From Amoebophrya sp. A120 (Eukaryota; Sar; Dinophyceae; Syndiniales; Amoebophryaceae), in assembly GCA_905178155.1 (NCBI GenBank), contig CAJINV010000001.1, positions 11,443,571 through 11,507,570 on the forward strand: DNA of 64,000 bases. Direction: 5' to 3'. Of this stretch, positions 22,319 through 34,588 are shown piece by piece; position 1 is the first letter of the stretch; each line of letters starts with the position of its first letter. The notes under the pieces are model-generated. The model was given only the letters and a program-made list of their open reading frames with translations. It was not told where the DNA came from and made no database searches. Made by a program: the position numbers and the translations under genes.

Positions 22319-25300
22319 CTACCCCTGGCTCGGGGGTTTCTTATCGTTCGGCTTCTTGACCGCCTTTTTGGCATTGGGTCCGGTCAGTTTCGGCACCGGA
22401 CCTTTTCCGGGGATGATCAGCTTCTTGGGGGACGGTTTCTTCTTCCGGGCGGCCAGAACCGCGTCGCGGGTAGCCAATCCGTACGCCTCCATGGTCAACT
22501 CGATGTAGTACATTCCACCGATGACGTTGCTGATTCGCCTGAGCCAGGCCCGACCCTGCGGAATGTTGAACTCCCTGATCACGTACGGCGTCAAGTGCAG
22601 CATGGCCTGGGTGTCGATGTCGTCGATATTGGCACTCATTTTCAGCTCTGGCGCCAGCTTCGAGTTCGTCTCGTATCAGCTGGAAAAATGTTCTTTATCT
22701 ACATCATTTTTGCGGTTGTGAATACATAGATACAGACGTCGACTGCATGACATCAGAAAAACGACGTAGGGAAGAACATTTTTCCAATTCATAGCGGTTT
22801 GTAACTATCGCCTCCCCAGTGGACCCGGATCGAATCCGAAGCATGCCCCTGGAATGTTAAGAATTCAACATGGTTTTGTGATGCTGAAACAACTCCTGTG
22901 CACAAAGACGGATACGAAGAGAGAGACGCGATAGCTTCGCGCCCTCAGAAAGCACTACTATGCAGAGTCAGAATCACAGTCCATCTTTGTATCATTTGGC
23001 ACCGTATGTACTATTTGGATCTAGGTGGTTCATGGAAGCCTATTTATGAATATCCTGGTACCTGCTTGTTGCGGTGGCTCTTGAACATGGCCAGCACAGT
23101 ATCAGCATCGCCAACAGTTCCCATCTCGTACTGCAGGACGGAGCGGTGCCGCTCGATAAATATTGACGAAAACCGACTCAAGCCAGCTACTCCACCTTCG
23201 ACAGCATTCTGCATAGATAACGCAGCTTGCTGCGGAAGAAACAAAGCATCCACATGAAATTCTGCACCAGCCCAGGACGTTGCAAAATCTGCAAGATTTG
23301 CATGACAAATTCTTCGCTAGAGGAGGAGATGCGCATGTCTTTATTATGTTGCCTACGCCTATAAGAATTCAATGCGTGCTTCATGCAGGTCGTGCTTCCT
23401 TCTCGTGGATACCTATTGAAGGCAGCAGTGATAGAGTTGCCGGCTTTTGCAATCATACCGTTCCCGATGATCGGCGCGTTCACTCCACCAGCGGGACGGC
23501 CCAGGTTCGGCTGGCGATCCAGAATGCGCGCGTCCGCCGGAACAACATTATCCGCGATTTCCAGTCCGTGTGCCAACTGGATCTGGTCGACTCGTCGGTC
23601 TCCACCCAAGATCTCGCTCACCTCGGCCTCGATGACATGCGGATTGTCGATTCCTTCCACGATGCGGCGGCACAGCTCGAGTTTGTTTTCCTATGTATGC
23701 ATCGAAAACCACAGCCATACTGCTGCTGTACTACCTTCAGATAATTTGACTACAAGCATTACAGATTTGTCATGCAGAATATTGCTCCACGTGGGTTTCG
23801 AATTGTGTGGTGGTAGCACATCAAATGCAGAAGCTGCGGCTTCGCCTTGATAAGGGGACAACTGCTCGAGGAGATTCTTCTGCACATACGGACCAGGTCG
23901 ATTTTGACCGCGACCGTGGGTTCGGTTCTTCCACAAGTAGTGCAGAGCGTCCATGTGCAGATCGGCGTTGAACGAGTGCCACCGCGTCATCGCAAATCCC
24001 GATGGCGAGATCCACCGGCTATCCATCAGCTTGAAAACGACGGTGTTGAACACGGGGAGCGTGTTGACTTGCACCTGGCCACCGTAGATCTCGCAGCCCT
24101 GCAGCTCGCGACCGTAGACCTCCACCTTTTCGTGCGTCAACGGAAAGCAGTACTCTTGGATTTCCGCGTCTCCGTACACCTGCATGCGTGCTTATGCAGA
24201 CAAATAGAGAAGAATCTGCGGCACTAGATACGAGCACGCATAACAAGCTGACAGCCGCAAAAGTCTCTTCCTTGCAGTATGCTCTTCCAGATATTATCGT
24301 CGCTGTATTTCATCACTACAGTATGCATCTTTCTGGATTTTGTGATGCAGAATGTGAGTTGGTGTTTCTAGTGTCACAGAACATTTTTTCGATTCATACT
24401 TGCAGGTGCATTTTTCGTCGGTTAACCCGCGTCACGCGGTACAGGTGCCGCTCACGACCGTCGATGTACAACGGCTTCGCGAACATCTTGTAGTCCGGAA
24501 TGTCCTTCAGCCGCACGGAGTATTTTCCATCATCGTCGAGGCGGTCACCGACGGCCATACCAAACCGGTACTCCGGGATTGTTGTCCACGGCCCGTCGAT
24601 CACTTCCAGGTAGCTGCAGGCGGGGAAGCCGAGGTCGCAACCCGGGACGCAGGTAAACGACGGGTCGCCCAGGTAGTTCACGACGTCCTGCAAAATAGCA
24701 CCTTCTGCATCCCTGTTTTTCCAGGTCGTTTCCGCCATCTGCCGCATCTGGTCCCAGCACTTACTGATCTCCTTCCACCGGGTATCCGATTGCACACGCT
24801 TCTTTTCCAGCGATTTCATGGCTTCGATCATGTCGGTGTGCGAGAACATCAGGGGGGCGTCCCGCAACGTCTCACAGGTCTGCTCGAACTCATGTGGCAT
24901 GACGGCGCTGACGTGGTCGGTGAATTTGGGGAACTGGGGGGACCAGAACCGCGGGTGCTGTTCGGCCCAGTTGATTCGGTCCAACTGCTTGCTCGTGACA
25001 ATTATCCTGTGGAAAAAACTGCGACAAAGCAGCTGCTCACTTAGCTATGTAGCATGACAAATGCCCTACTGCGACTGCTGTTAGCACTCGCAGTAGGGCA
25101 TTTGTCATGCTAAATAGCTAAGTGAGCTGCTAACTTGTCGCACTTTTGTTCGCTCTGGTAGTGTTATCATCTTTTTGATGACGGCCGCGCTGTCGCACGT
25201 TGCGTTCCTTAAATTGCGCTTCATTCGCAAATTCTGTCAACGGCCTGCTCCGCATCGTGGTGTCGACCCAGGTACCGATTAAGGTCGCGGCGTTCCGCTT

Positions 25301-28300
25301 CAGGGACAGGCACTTGAGGTTGCACTTGCCGCTGACGGTGGTGGGGGGTAAAAACTCGTACAACTTGATGATGCGCTTCGCACCGGACGCGTCCAGCTGC
25401 GGGAACCGCCCCTCGGTCATCTCGGTCCACGCCCCCAGCTGCATATCCCTCTGCCGAAACAGCATGTTCCCCGTCAACGACTGCATCACTTTCCAGGCCG
25501 CCCGGCGCTGCTCCTGTCCGCCGTTGTTGTATGCTGAGCCTAAACCACAAAAAATCTCCGAGTCCGCCTGCTTGTTCATCTTTACCAGCAGTTTCTGCAG
25601 CTGGTTCGTGGAATACTTCTTGTTCATGTACGCGTCCGGGTCCAAGTACATTTGCGCGTGCTCCAGCTGCTCCACCGTTGTGATTGCAGGCTCAAATCGG
25701 CCGCAGGCCTGATTGATGATTTTGGGACAACATGAAGACACCGCAATAGATTGTCTACATCTGGATTTTTTGCATGAAAAGTTCTTGCATCGATAGATTC
25801 TGCATCACAAGTAGTTCTTGCATCTTCAAACCCAAAAGATCATCATAAGTGGAGCAAGACAAACCTACCTCAACATGCCGCAAAATGTTTGATCGATCAG
25901 CGTGCCCCTTCGCGACGGTGCAGATGATGTTCAATTCGGCGTCAGACAGATTCATGACCAAGGACAAAAATTCCGCCGGGTACCCCCTCCAACCCGCGGG
26001 CAACTCGTCGGGCGCAATAAACTCGTCGGAGTAGAAGGCGGGCACCTCGTTTTTATCCAATTGAAGTTTCAGCACTACAGACGCTTCTTTTTGACAGCAT
26101 ACAAACAGGCTTTTGATCGCGACAAGCGATCAAAAACAGTGGAAAACATTACATCTTGATGCAAAAATTTTCAAAAAGAAGTAGCAGTGGTAGTGCCGAA
26201 ATTTCAAAACCATATCCGTTCTCGCGAAAAATTTCGTCGATTTGGTTCCGGGTGAGGTTGGCGGGGTCCACGCTTCCGATTATCGTGGTGGGGTCGACCA
26301 TCGTGGAAAATACATACATGTACTTCGCCTTGCAATATGCTAGAAAAACGCCTCCAGCTGCACCAAAGATATGACCTAATCAAGCAGCATCGCTGAAGCT
26401 TACATATTAAAAACATATAGTACCAAGTGCTTTGTGGGTGTCATTATCGTGCAGAATACGCATGACACTTTTTTGCAGTGGGAGGCGTTTTTGGTAGCAT
26501 ATTCCGCCTTCCTTCATTTCCTTCGCGAAGTCGTATAATCCGTGCCAGCGGCAGGAAGTCGAATGCATGATGCAGTCACCTGGTGTTGATGATGAAATTG
26601 CATCAAGAATTGCATGACAAATCATTTAAATATGTTCAAACCTTCTGAAAGAGACAAAATTGACCTCCCGAAATGACTCATAGGGGGCACCAAAGGGGGG
26701 CACCGAGAGGGGGGGTCTATAGGAGCCCGTTCCGGACTCGCTTTTTTCGCTAGCACGCATGCTATGGTGGACTTGACTTCAGAGTATAAGACCCCCCCTA
26801 TAGACCTCCTATAGACACCTCTCTCCGAGGTCCGGAAGGACGCTCAGCCCTGCCTCAAACCGGTGAGGCAGAGTTTGCGCTTTACGAGCAGGAAAAAAAC
26901 CACTATACGCTCGTGATTAGGTGCCCTTAGGCCGCCCAGAAAGCACATCAGGCGAAAACATATAGCAACTAGTAATGATTTGAGTGCGTTTGTTCAGGGC
27001 GTTGCACACCGTCCCTGCATTCGTATCCGCGATCAATTGCTCCCGGAAGGGGCGGTTTGACCGAATCGGGTTCACCATGGTTTCCTCGGCCTTCAGATCC
27101 TGCATGGTTTTCAGGATGATCGCCTGCCTGGTTATCAAGGAACAACACTGCATCAAGTCAGCATGCCTAGAGGAGAAGGAGGTGGGAAAAACTGCATGCC
27201 TAGGCATTGAATTTTCTGCATCACTGATGTAGTACTATTCTGATGCTGCAACAACCACTATTGCACTCACTTGATGCATTGTTGTTCGAGGATAGATGCA
27301 CCGTCGAGGGAGGTTAACATTCTCCGCTGCATCGCGCGCGCGTCGTCGCCCGGTTTGGAGATTCCCGCGCAGTCGTTGTTGTCCCTGATTGTTTTCGAGA
27401 AAAAACACTATATATGAAGACGAGATGAAGTTCTGCATGGTGGTGGAGGCACTTTTTCAATCAAGCAGGATATGACTTTCACGATCTGTGTCACAACATC
27501 AGCGACAACAACAGCGCATGACAAAACCACAACCGTTTTTCAATAGTTTTCGCATGACAAATCAGCTCGCTGTGCCAGGTTCTGATCCTCTTCATATTAT
27601 GTTTTTACGCGGCAGCAGTTGCATTTTTTACCTGTGGCAAATTCCTTCGATGTAGCACCCGCGAAAGTGCTGGAACCAGCCCTGGCACAGCCTCATTTCC
27701 GGCGTCCCCTGATCCGGCATGAAGTTGATCTCACAGCAGGACTCCGCAAGATCCGGATCCGTCAGATGGTCGATGTTGAGGTCGTCGAAGGAAATGTTTC
27801 TGTTGTGGTAGTTTTTCCGCAGTACCTGCATCCCGCAAAACGCCTTGATCATGCACCACACGTAGACGGCCGAAAACTGCGTCGGTTGATACTCCAGCGG
27901 GTGACTCAATTTGTCGATTCCGGCTGTTTTTAGTATCCCTTGCAAAAAGCGAGCCAAGTGGAAAGATACATCACTGCGTTTACAGGTAGATCCAGCAAAG
28001 TTGTATTATGCTGTGGCGCGATAATGCCCTTGGAGTTTATTAGTTTTCGCATGACATTTTATTAGTTTGCGTTGCACTTGGCTCAGATTTTTTGTTGATA
28101 TGGCAGGGGAGCGGACAAGTGTGCAGGTCGTCGATTGTCGTCCTTCCCTGTTCGTTCCACTGGATCCCATTCTTGACGACACGTTGCCCGAACTGGTTGA
28201 TCGAGTTCATGTCCCTCTCCAGATCAATAGTGTTCTCGTAAAACATCTGGTTTTTGCGTTTGTATAACAATAAGAAATCTATCTCAATAGGTGCAAAATC

Positions 28301-30072
28301 TCAGCATTACAAGAGCGGCACGCATTACAAGTTTGCGCATTTGATGCACAGCAGAGCACAAACCTAGGACAGGCGAACTGGTGCAGACATGCTGAGAACT
28401 ACCACAAAAGGAAAAAGCTCCTGCAGGAGTCCTTGCATGATTGATGCGTCTTTTCTGCTTGGCTACAACAACCTGATAAAGAAAGATAATACATTTGCAG
28501 CATAGACTCCCCGGGACCGCACCGACCCCTTGTCAAAGCCCATCGTGATCGACCTCTGCGTCCGCGCCGGTCCGAATTGCAGGTCGAACATGTCAAAAAT
28601 CATATTTGTGGTAGTTTCTGTGTCCTTGTTTGCCATCGTGTGGAGCTGGCAGGCGAAAAAAAATATCCGGTGGATTCCGTATGTCTGTAGTGTTTTTCTG
28701 GATTTGTCATGCAGAATAAACCACTTCGCACCGCATGCAAAACAGCATCTTCGTTGTATCTATTCGACACCATAAAGCTGTACCCGCGATCGCCAATCAT
28801 TCGAATCGAACCCCATTCGTCCAATCTGCTCTTGGGCCTTGACTACTATGGGAAGCCAACGCCCTCTGATGTCAAACCAAAATAGACCACATGATATTCC
28901 CAAACGTCATGCACCTGTTCATGCATAAGCATTGCAAATTGCCACCCATAAACTGCCGTGACTCCATGCGAAAGTGTCAGCATCGCCTGACATAACAGAA
29001 GCATTGACTTTCATAGCCCAGAGTCCCCGCATGGTGATCCGGAAACTGTAGCGGTCGGCTCGGGCCAGGATGTGCCGCAGCACAGAGTCACCAAAGTGTA
29101 TGCCACTGAAAATAACACCATTTGCGCTCGAGGAAACACCGCTTCACTAGTAGTTGTTGTGCTTTTTTCTTTTGTAGTCATGCACCCGGTGGAACCAGAA
29201 AGAAAAGGCGTTACTTGCAGTGACATACACTTCATCAGCACCTCTGCTTCGGTTTTGTGTTCGACCCACCAAACGTAGCACCACATCTGATAGATATTTT
29301 GTTATGCATAATTTTCATGCAGATAAAAACGATAGTCATGCTGACGAAGCTTCCCAAAAAGCAAATTTTTGCATCCTGATCATGTTGGAAAATCGTACTA
29401 GTTGCTCCGCCGGAGCGCAGGTCTCCAGCTTGACTCCTCTTGGCACCCCCAGCTGGTATCGGGCAAACGGCGCGACCTTCCGCTGCAGCCAGTCGATGTA
29501 GTTCGCGTGGTCGGGGGGGCAGAGACTTCTGAGGTACCTACATTGATGTTAATCTTGAGGCAAGCTCGGTTCGAGTGAATGTATCAAATGACGCATTGCA
29601 ATGGCATGACAGACAAGATATGCAGATCATGGTGACGACTTGCGGACTGTCCATACACGATGCTCATGCAACACAAAATCTGCCTCAAGATTGCACATCA
29701 TATGTAGAGCGGCTCGCCGGTTTTCGGTGACCTCACGGGCACGTCCCACTGGTGGTCCCGGGGCGCGATGTATCGTGGCTGGTCCTGTTGGTGGACAACC
29801 GGCGCCGGAACAGGCTGGCTCGGGTTGTACGGGACGATTTGGAGGCTTTGCAACATGATGCTCTGGTCTTGCGGCGCAGCAGCGACTATATTCGGCATCT
29901 GCTGTGGCATGGGTTGACTCTGCACTTGGTTTAGCAGATTGACACGGGGAGCCGGAGCTTGTGCATTTTGCTGTATCACGTCGGGTGAGCGAAAGTAGGC
30001 TTCCAGGAAATCCTCATCGCCGAGGAGGCGCGACTCTCTCTGCCGCCGGCGCTGCCCGGGCGGTGTGTCCAT
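22319..30072 (-). CDS. Large, intron-dense cargo gene of unknown function
   Basis: About 18 short coding blocks lie in one direction between an ATG at 30072 (MDTPPGQRRRQRESRLLGDE) and a stop at 22319, separated by introns of roughly 100-400 nt. Approximate blocks on the minus strand: 30072-29699, 29531-29396, 29090-28990, 28860-28765, 28600-28500, 28265-28085, 27957-27640, 27400-27262, 27135-26945, 26570-26425, 26330-26200, 26080-25860, 25715-25140, 24990-24410, 24185-23830, 23695-23385, 23260-23050 and 22675-22319. The N-terminus is Gln/Pro-rich, the middle is a globular Trp/Tyr/Cys-containing protein (e.g. RFWSPQFPKFTDHVSAVMPH, DRQPNLGRPAGGVNAP), and the tail is Lys/Pro-rich. The total is roughly 1400 residues. 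I do not recognise the family. A large structural protein, perhaps of viral origin, is one possibility but is speculation. Several introns contain hairpins and a shared motif. Confidence 0.6.
25019..25143. repeat. Intron formed almost entirely by a perfect-stem hairpin
   Basis: Arms 25021-25074 and 25088-25141 are reverse complements over about 54 bp, with a short indel and one mismatch, around a 13-nt loop. The arms contain GCATGACAAATGCCC. The hairpin fills the gap between two coding blocks of the 22319-30072 gene. On the minus strand its ends read GTGCGACAA and TTGTCGCAG, so the repeat itself supplies GT and AG ends. Using exactly these borders leaves the flanking frames out of phase, so the real splice sites may be offset. 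The structure resembles introner elements, i.e. introns that spread as inverted-repeat transposons. Confidence 0.8.
26690..26870. repeat. Imperfect inverted repeat with G-runs inside an intron
   Basis: GAGAGGGGGGGTCTATAGGAG near 26710 is mirrored imperfectly by CTCCTATAGACACCTCTCTC near 26800, and TTCCGGACTC is mirrored by GAGGTCCGGAA further out. It lies between two coding blocks of the 22319-30072 gene and looks like another, more decayed, hairpin-type intron. Confidence 0.5.
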
Positions 30073-31119
30073 CGTTCGATAGAAATTTATTACTTCTTAC
30101 TTGGCTCAGCTTTCTCAAGCTACGGAATACGAGGTAATCAAGTGTTGGTGTATCGCTCAGGTCGGGTAGGAATCTTATGCGGGATGCTGCCAGTTACATC
30201 AGGATAAGCCTCAAGATGAATATGCTGACTTGGTGCACTCTGAAAGAGCCTTCTCATCACACACGCTCATCCTCACGGCCCATACGTACAACCCCCTCAC
30301 GGATATGGTGCTACTGGATTGGAACCGACATCTTGCTGCGTAAGCTCAGAAAAACCGACTTTTGTGCTGTACGACCCTGAACACGGCTCGGGAAGCGCGA
30401 CACTTATCACATCAGAAAACGAAGTTCTTTATTTTCCATATCAAAAGACATCATGATTCGAAACAAAAGCTTTTTTCAATTTCTGCGCTTTGAAACAAGG
30501 CATGATCAACTTGCATCGATTCCCACCGATAAACTCCCACTCATCTGCGCAAGTAAGTTCTCAAACATATCCATATATGTTTACCATAGCCTTGGCATCG
30601 CAGCGCTGATTCAATCATAGTGAGTCCAAGATTTGCCTCCTCTTAGTCTTGGATTGTTTTCAAGTGGTCTTGTCTGCTTTGGAAAAGCAAACAAGCATGC
30701 TGTCGACATTGACATCGCTGCTAAAAAGCAGCACAAACTTAGTTCCTGATAAGTATCAAAACAAATATTAATGTAGTGCTATCGTTGGTAGTGCTAGTAT
30801 ACTTTGACCGCATGAAGCGGCATAAAACAGAGTGGTAGGCGCAGTGTTTTTACAAACAAATTGATAAATCTAAACGTAAATCGGACTCGGTCGTGCTGAG
30901 TCCGGAGAAGTTGTTGTAGTTGTCGCTGACTAGTCTATACTTAGACTAGACAGCAATAATTCTTTCTAACCATCACTGCTAGAGATGAAACATAAACTCG
31001 ACACGCACTGAAAATCTAGTGATGGTCAGTGCGGACGAGTGAGGGAGAGACCGATAGTAAATCTTCAGTGAAATAAACAAGTAGCTCACTTCAAATAGCC
31101 TGCGGACAGACCCTCGCAC
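30073..31119. other. Intergenic region between two cargo genes
   Basis: No supported coding block. It should contain the promoter of the large cargo gene and the 3' flank of the gene ending at 31120. Confidence 0.4.
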
Positions 31120-33899
31120 TTAGCGCCCAGTAGCACGGCCGGAGGAGTCCTTGCGGTCCTTCTTCTTCTGCTTACTCTTGCTGTCATCATTCTTCTTTTC
31201 CTTTTTCGACTTCTCCATGGCGTGCTTCTCCTGCTCCTTCGCCTTTTCCATCTTCTTCTTCTCGGCCTCGGTCATAACCTTTTTTCCCTTGGTATTCTTA
31301 CCAGCCTTCTTGTCCTCGGCTTTTTTCTTTTCCTTCTCCTCCTTTTTGTCATCCTGCTTGATGACGGGGGTGGCCGCACCCTTCTGGGACATCGGGGTTT
31401 CGGAGCCGCTGAAATCAGACGAGAATACGCACTTCAAAACGCATCAGATCTTCATGTCTACGCTGCGTACCAACTGCCAGGGGTAACATTAGTACTTCGA
31501 AAGCTGCCTCTTCACCGAGGCAAAATATACAAGCTTGGATGTAGATAATGCATATGTAGTCACTGTGCATATTCTCGGACAAGACAATGTCATCGCTCGG
31601 GTTCAGGTTGATCATCAGGCTCACCTGGGATTCGTTGTCGGTGGTGGACGCGTTAGCGTTTTCTTTAGAATCGTCCTTCTTTTTGATGTCCTCCGGCTTG
31701 GGCAACACGTCCCCCGCGGACACGGGCACCTCGACCTTCACGGAACCCGGAATCGGGATGTGCTCGCCTCTCTGGCTCACCGCGGAGATCACGGGCGGCA
31801 TCATGGGGGTCTTGAACAGGTGGGTGGGAATCGGAGTCTGGGCAACCTGACAAGTGTAGTTATTTAGTTCGCATGGGAATACTTGAACTAAGACGCGGAC
31901 GCATATGATGACATCAACGCCAAGTAATTGAAAAAGCGACGTTTCGAATCACATGTATCTATTGAATAACATCAAAGCTGATAGCACCGACGTCAAATCG
32001 TTCGGGGGCAGATGCTGCGGGTGGATTTGTCCTTGCATGTGCTCCATCTGTTTTTTCGAATACTCAGGTGGGTCAGGACGATAAGGCAAGTATAATTCAT
32101 CCAAACGCAACCTCAATTCCTCCAAAGGCATGAAATCCCAGAGCGGTTTCTGTATTATTGTGCATGCCTACATAAGTTTTTTCTTCCCTCCGCATGCAAA
32201 CTATACACCTAGCAGGGTTCTAAAGAGTACAAGTCTTGATCTACCTTGGCGCCCGCAGACACGGAAGACGACTGCTGCGATTGCATCTGCTGGGTTTCGG
32301 CGACCTGGGAGGCGTACTGGGAACCGCCGGTCATACCAAAGAAGTGGTTGGGCAGATTGGCACCGAACATGCTGCCCATATTCGGAGTCATGACACCGGA
32401 CATCAACCCGGAGTTCAAGCCGGACTGGTTCATCGGAGTGGCAAAGCCGGTCACCGCGGCCTCCTCGTACGCGGGAAACTCCAACTTTATGATGATGAAT
32501 TGCTTTGCTCCAGACACGTGCAGCTGTGTTATGCATGTATACAGTCGTCGCTTAGTCTAAGTGTCTCGATCTAGAACATTTAAACTAAGCGCAATGAGCA
32601 TGCCTGTTTTGCTTTTTACAATGCTGTATCTGGGCAAAGCAGTTTGCACATGATAAAACGGCAGATCGCTTTGTCGGGCAAGTGTTTGCGCGACTCCTTC
32701 AACGGTTCGAACGTGCCGCTCAGCAGGATCTTCAACGCGTGCTGGCAGTGTATGCAAACAAAATATATCCACTGGGTTTTTTGTGTAGCATAAAAAACAA
32801 GAATGGGCTGGTGACGAGATGTAGTTTCATGGTCTGACTTGCAGCCCTCCTGCCTATGTATTAACACCGTGGACAAATTGATTTTATGCATAAAACCGAA
32901 CTGGCAACGAAACCCGCGCCACGGGCACTTCGGAGTGGTCTGCTTTTTTCATCAAATTATACTATCTGGCACGATACAGAAGACCGATTATTGCATGCAT
33001 TATATCATAGCACCATCTTGCACGAGAATAACCACCTGGTTGATGTCGATCTTCGCCACGACCAACAGCTTGCAGATTTGGGACCGGCAGGTGATGTCGT
33101 TCTGGGCCTTACATTATGCACCGCAAGTAAATCAAGCACGCAGGCAAGTCCTGATGTGCAAACGCATGCTTTGTTATACTGAAAACCAGTGCTGGACGCA
33201 GCACTGCAGAATTTAGATGCGGTTCGAGCCTGGCTCGTGCTGTTTAAAGTCATGCTTGTCGGTGCACGGTGTGCCTCTACATTCCTTTCATTTCTATGAA
33301 AGTGCTTGATTTACTTCTCCTTTCATATCATCAGGGGGATGTCGCAGGTGAAGCTGATCCAGTGACGGCTGTGGCCCGGCACGGATTGGGACCAGGCTGA
33401 TGCTTATGTTGTGTATGGTGATGCTTTTGATGGATTTGGATGAAGACGTATTACGAAACAACACCGCGATCAACTCCATCAGCTTTACTACCTATGACGA
33501 AGATGAACAACAACAACTAACAAAAAACACTCAATACCGACGATCTCGTTGGGAAACACCTCCTTGGGCACCTGTTCCAGCGGAATAAGACCTTGCAGGC
33601 GGCGCTCATCAGCATCGTTGGCATTGTCGATCATCCGGACATCCTATGCACACAAAGCCGAGCCATACTGTAGCGAAAAATCAAGTGCAAACGCGACGCA
33701 ATGGATTCAAGGCGTGAAGCCAGTACATTTGCATTACAGAATTTGTTTTGATTAACATGTAGCAATGCCAGTAAATCGCGTCTGCACTACAAAACAGTAT
33801 GGCTTTTCATCATCATAACCACAGCTGCCGCTCCGCGACCGTCATGTGGTTGATCGCAACCTGGTTGGGGGCAGGAACCCCAGCAGCTTTCGGCGGCAT
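31120..33899 (-). CDS. Second intron-rich cargo gene, Lys-rich C-terminus, unknown function
   Basis: The start is inferred at an ATG at 33899 (MPPKAAGVPAPNQVAINHMT). Later coding blocks lie near 33640-33535 (MIDNANDADERRLQGLIPLE), 33380, 33110-33000 (NDITCRSQICKLLVVAKIDI), 32755-32640, 32510-32215, 32125-31960, 31850-31570 and the last block, 31415-31120. The middle is Gly/Met/Asn/Gln-rich. The C-terminus is a run of KKEEKEKKKAEDKK-type charged residues ending in SSGRATGR. Several exon borders could not be placed on GT-AG sites with the frame kept, notably the first intron, so the structure is approximate. No known domain was recognised. It ends close to the right TIR and points inward, the same way as the large cargo gene. 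Confidence 0.5.
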
Positions 33900-34448
33900 T
33901 TTTGGATTTTTTTGTGTGTCAGATCTCAAAACTCTACAGGCAAATCCTCTCTCCCTACGGGCTGTCATGATGAAGATCGTATGATTGTCGTCTTTGCTTT
34001 AAAAACTAGAATCAAAACAGAAGCAGACTAATGGATCAATGCCACGCTGGTTACAAACAAAACAACACAGCGACGGAGTACACTTTAGATCACTCAGTTC
34101 TCACATCTAAAACAATATATCAAAGGTCGGCATCTTTCTAAAACATAAAGAACACAGCAGACTCGTATCGTGCGTGAGCTATATTATCTTCTTGCAAACT
34201 GCTCACGTGCAGCCGTTTTGCTCTCGACTATCTCAATTCTGATTGTATTTTTGAGTACTTCGATATGTTTTTGATGCTTTCGTTTCCATTATAACATCTG
34301 CACATGGTGACGCATCTTTCCATACCTTTGCGATAAATACTCTTCATCCATGATCTCCGCGAAGGCGATAGGGTACTTAGCCGCCGCACTGCTCCGAGTT
34401 TGCCGCTACCGAGGACCACTGCCGTACCGCCGGTGGTGTTTAGTGTTT
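33900..34448. other. Right subterminal region of the element
   Basis: No supported gene. AT-rich; presumably the promoter region of the minus-strand cargo gene starting at 33899. Confidence 0.35.
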
Positions 34449-34588
34449 CGACACGCATCCGCAAGGCAGCTGAACCTCCGTGAACTAGCTAGTTTAAACA
34501 TCACCTTTGTAAATGCAAAACCTTAACTAAACGGTGCACAAAACTAGCTATGGTCTGATTTTAAAATTTAATTTCTGAGGCCGTCATA
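34449..34588 (-). repeat. Right terminal inverted repeat (140 bp)
   Basis: Reverse complement of 18930-19069 with one mismatch. Similarity ends sharply at CGACACGC on the inside and GTCATA on the outside; ATTTT follows directly. Confidence 0.92.

Larger units (their letters stand above)
18930..34588. mobile_element. 15.66-kb TIR-bounded element with intron-rich cargo
   Basis: The segment is bounded by 140-bp terminal inverted repeats (18930-19069 and 34449-34588) that match at all but one position. Immediately outside each end lies ATTTT (18925-18929 and 34589-34593), a candidate 5-bp target duplication, though it is low complexity. Inside are one plus-strand gene and two long minus-strand genes, none recognised; no transposase, integrase or polymerase motif was identified by eye. 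Near-identical repeats suggest recent activity or recent duplication. The left end sits 118 bp upstream of the kinase start codon. Size and TIR length recall Polinton-type or other giant DNA transposons, but no hallmark gene was seen, so the class is open. The alternative is two dispersed copies of a small repeat that happen to face each other. Confidence 0.65.

Noticed and set aside
22319-30072. Argonaute/PIWI protein
   Set aside because: A stretch near 23550 (RILDRQPNLGRPAGGVNAP) faintly recalls an Argonaute linker, but no PAZ, Mid 5'-phosphate pocket or DEDX catalytic motif could be found in the other exons.
18930-34588. Calling the element a Polinton/Maverick
   Set aside because: Size and long TIRs fit, but no protein-primed DNA polymerase B, retroviral-type integrase, packaging ATPase or protease motif was seen, and the candidate target duplication is 5 bp rather than 6.
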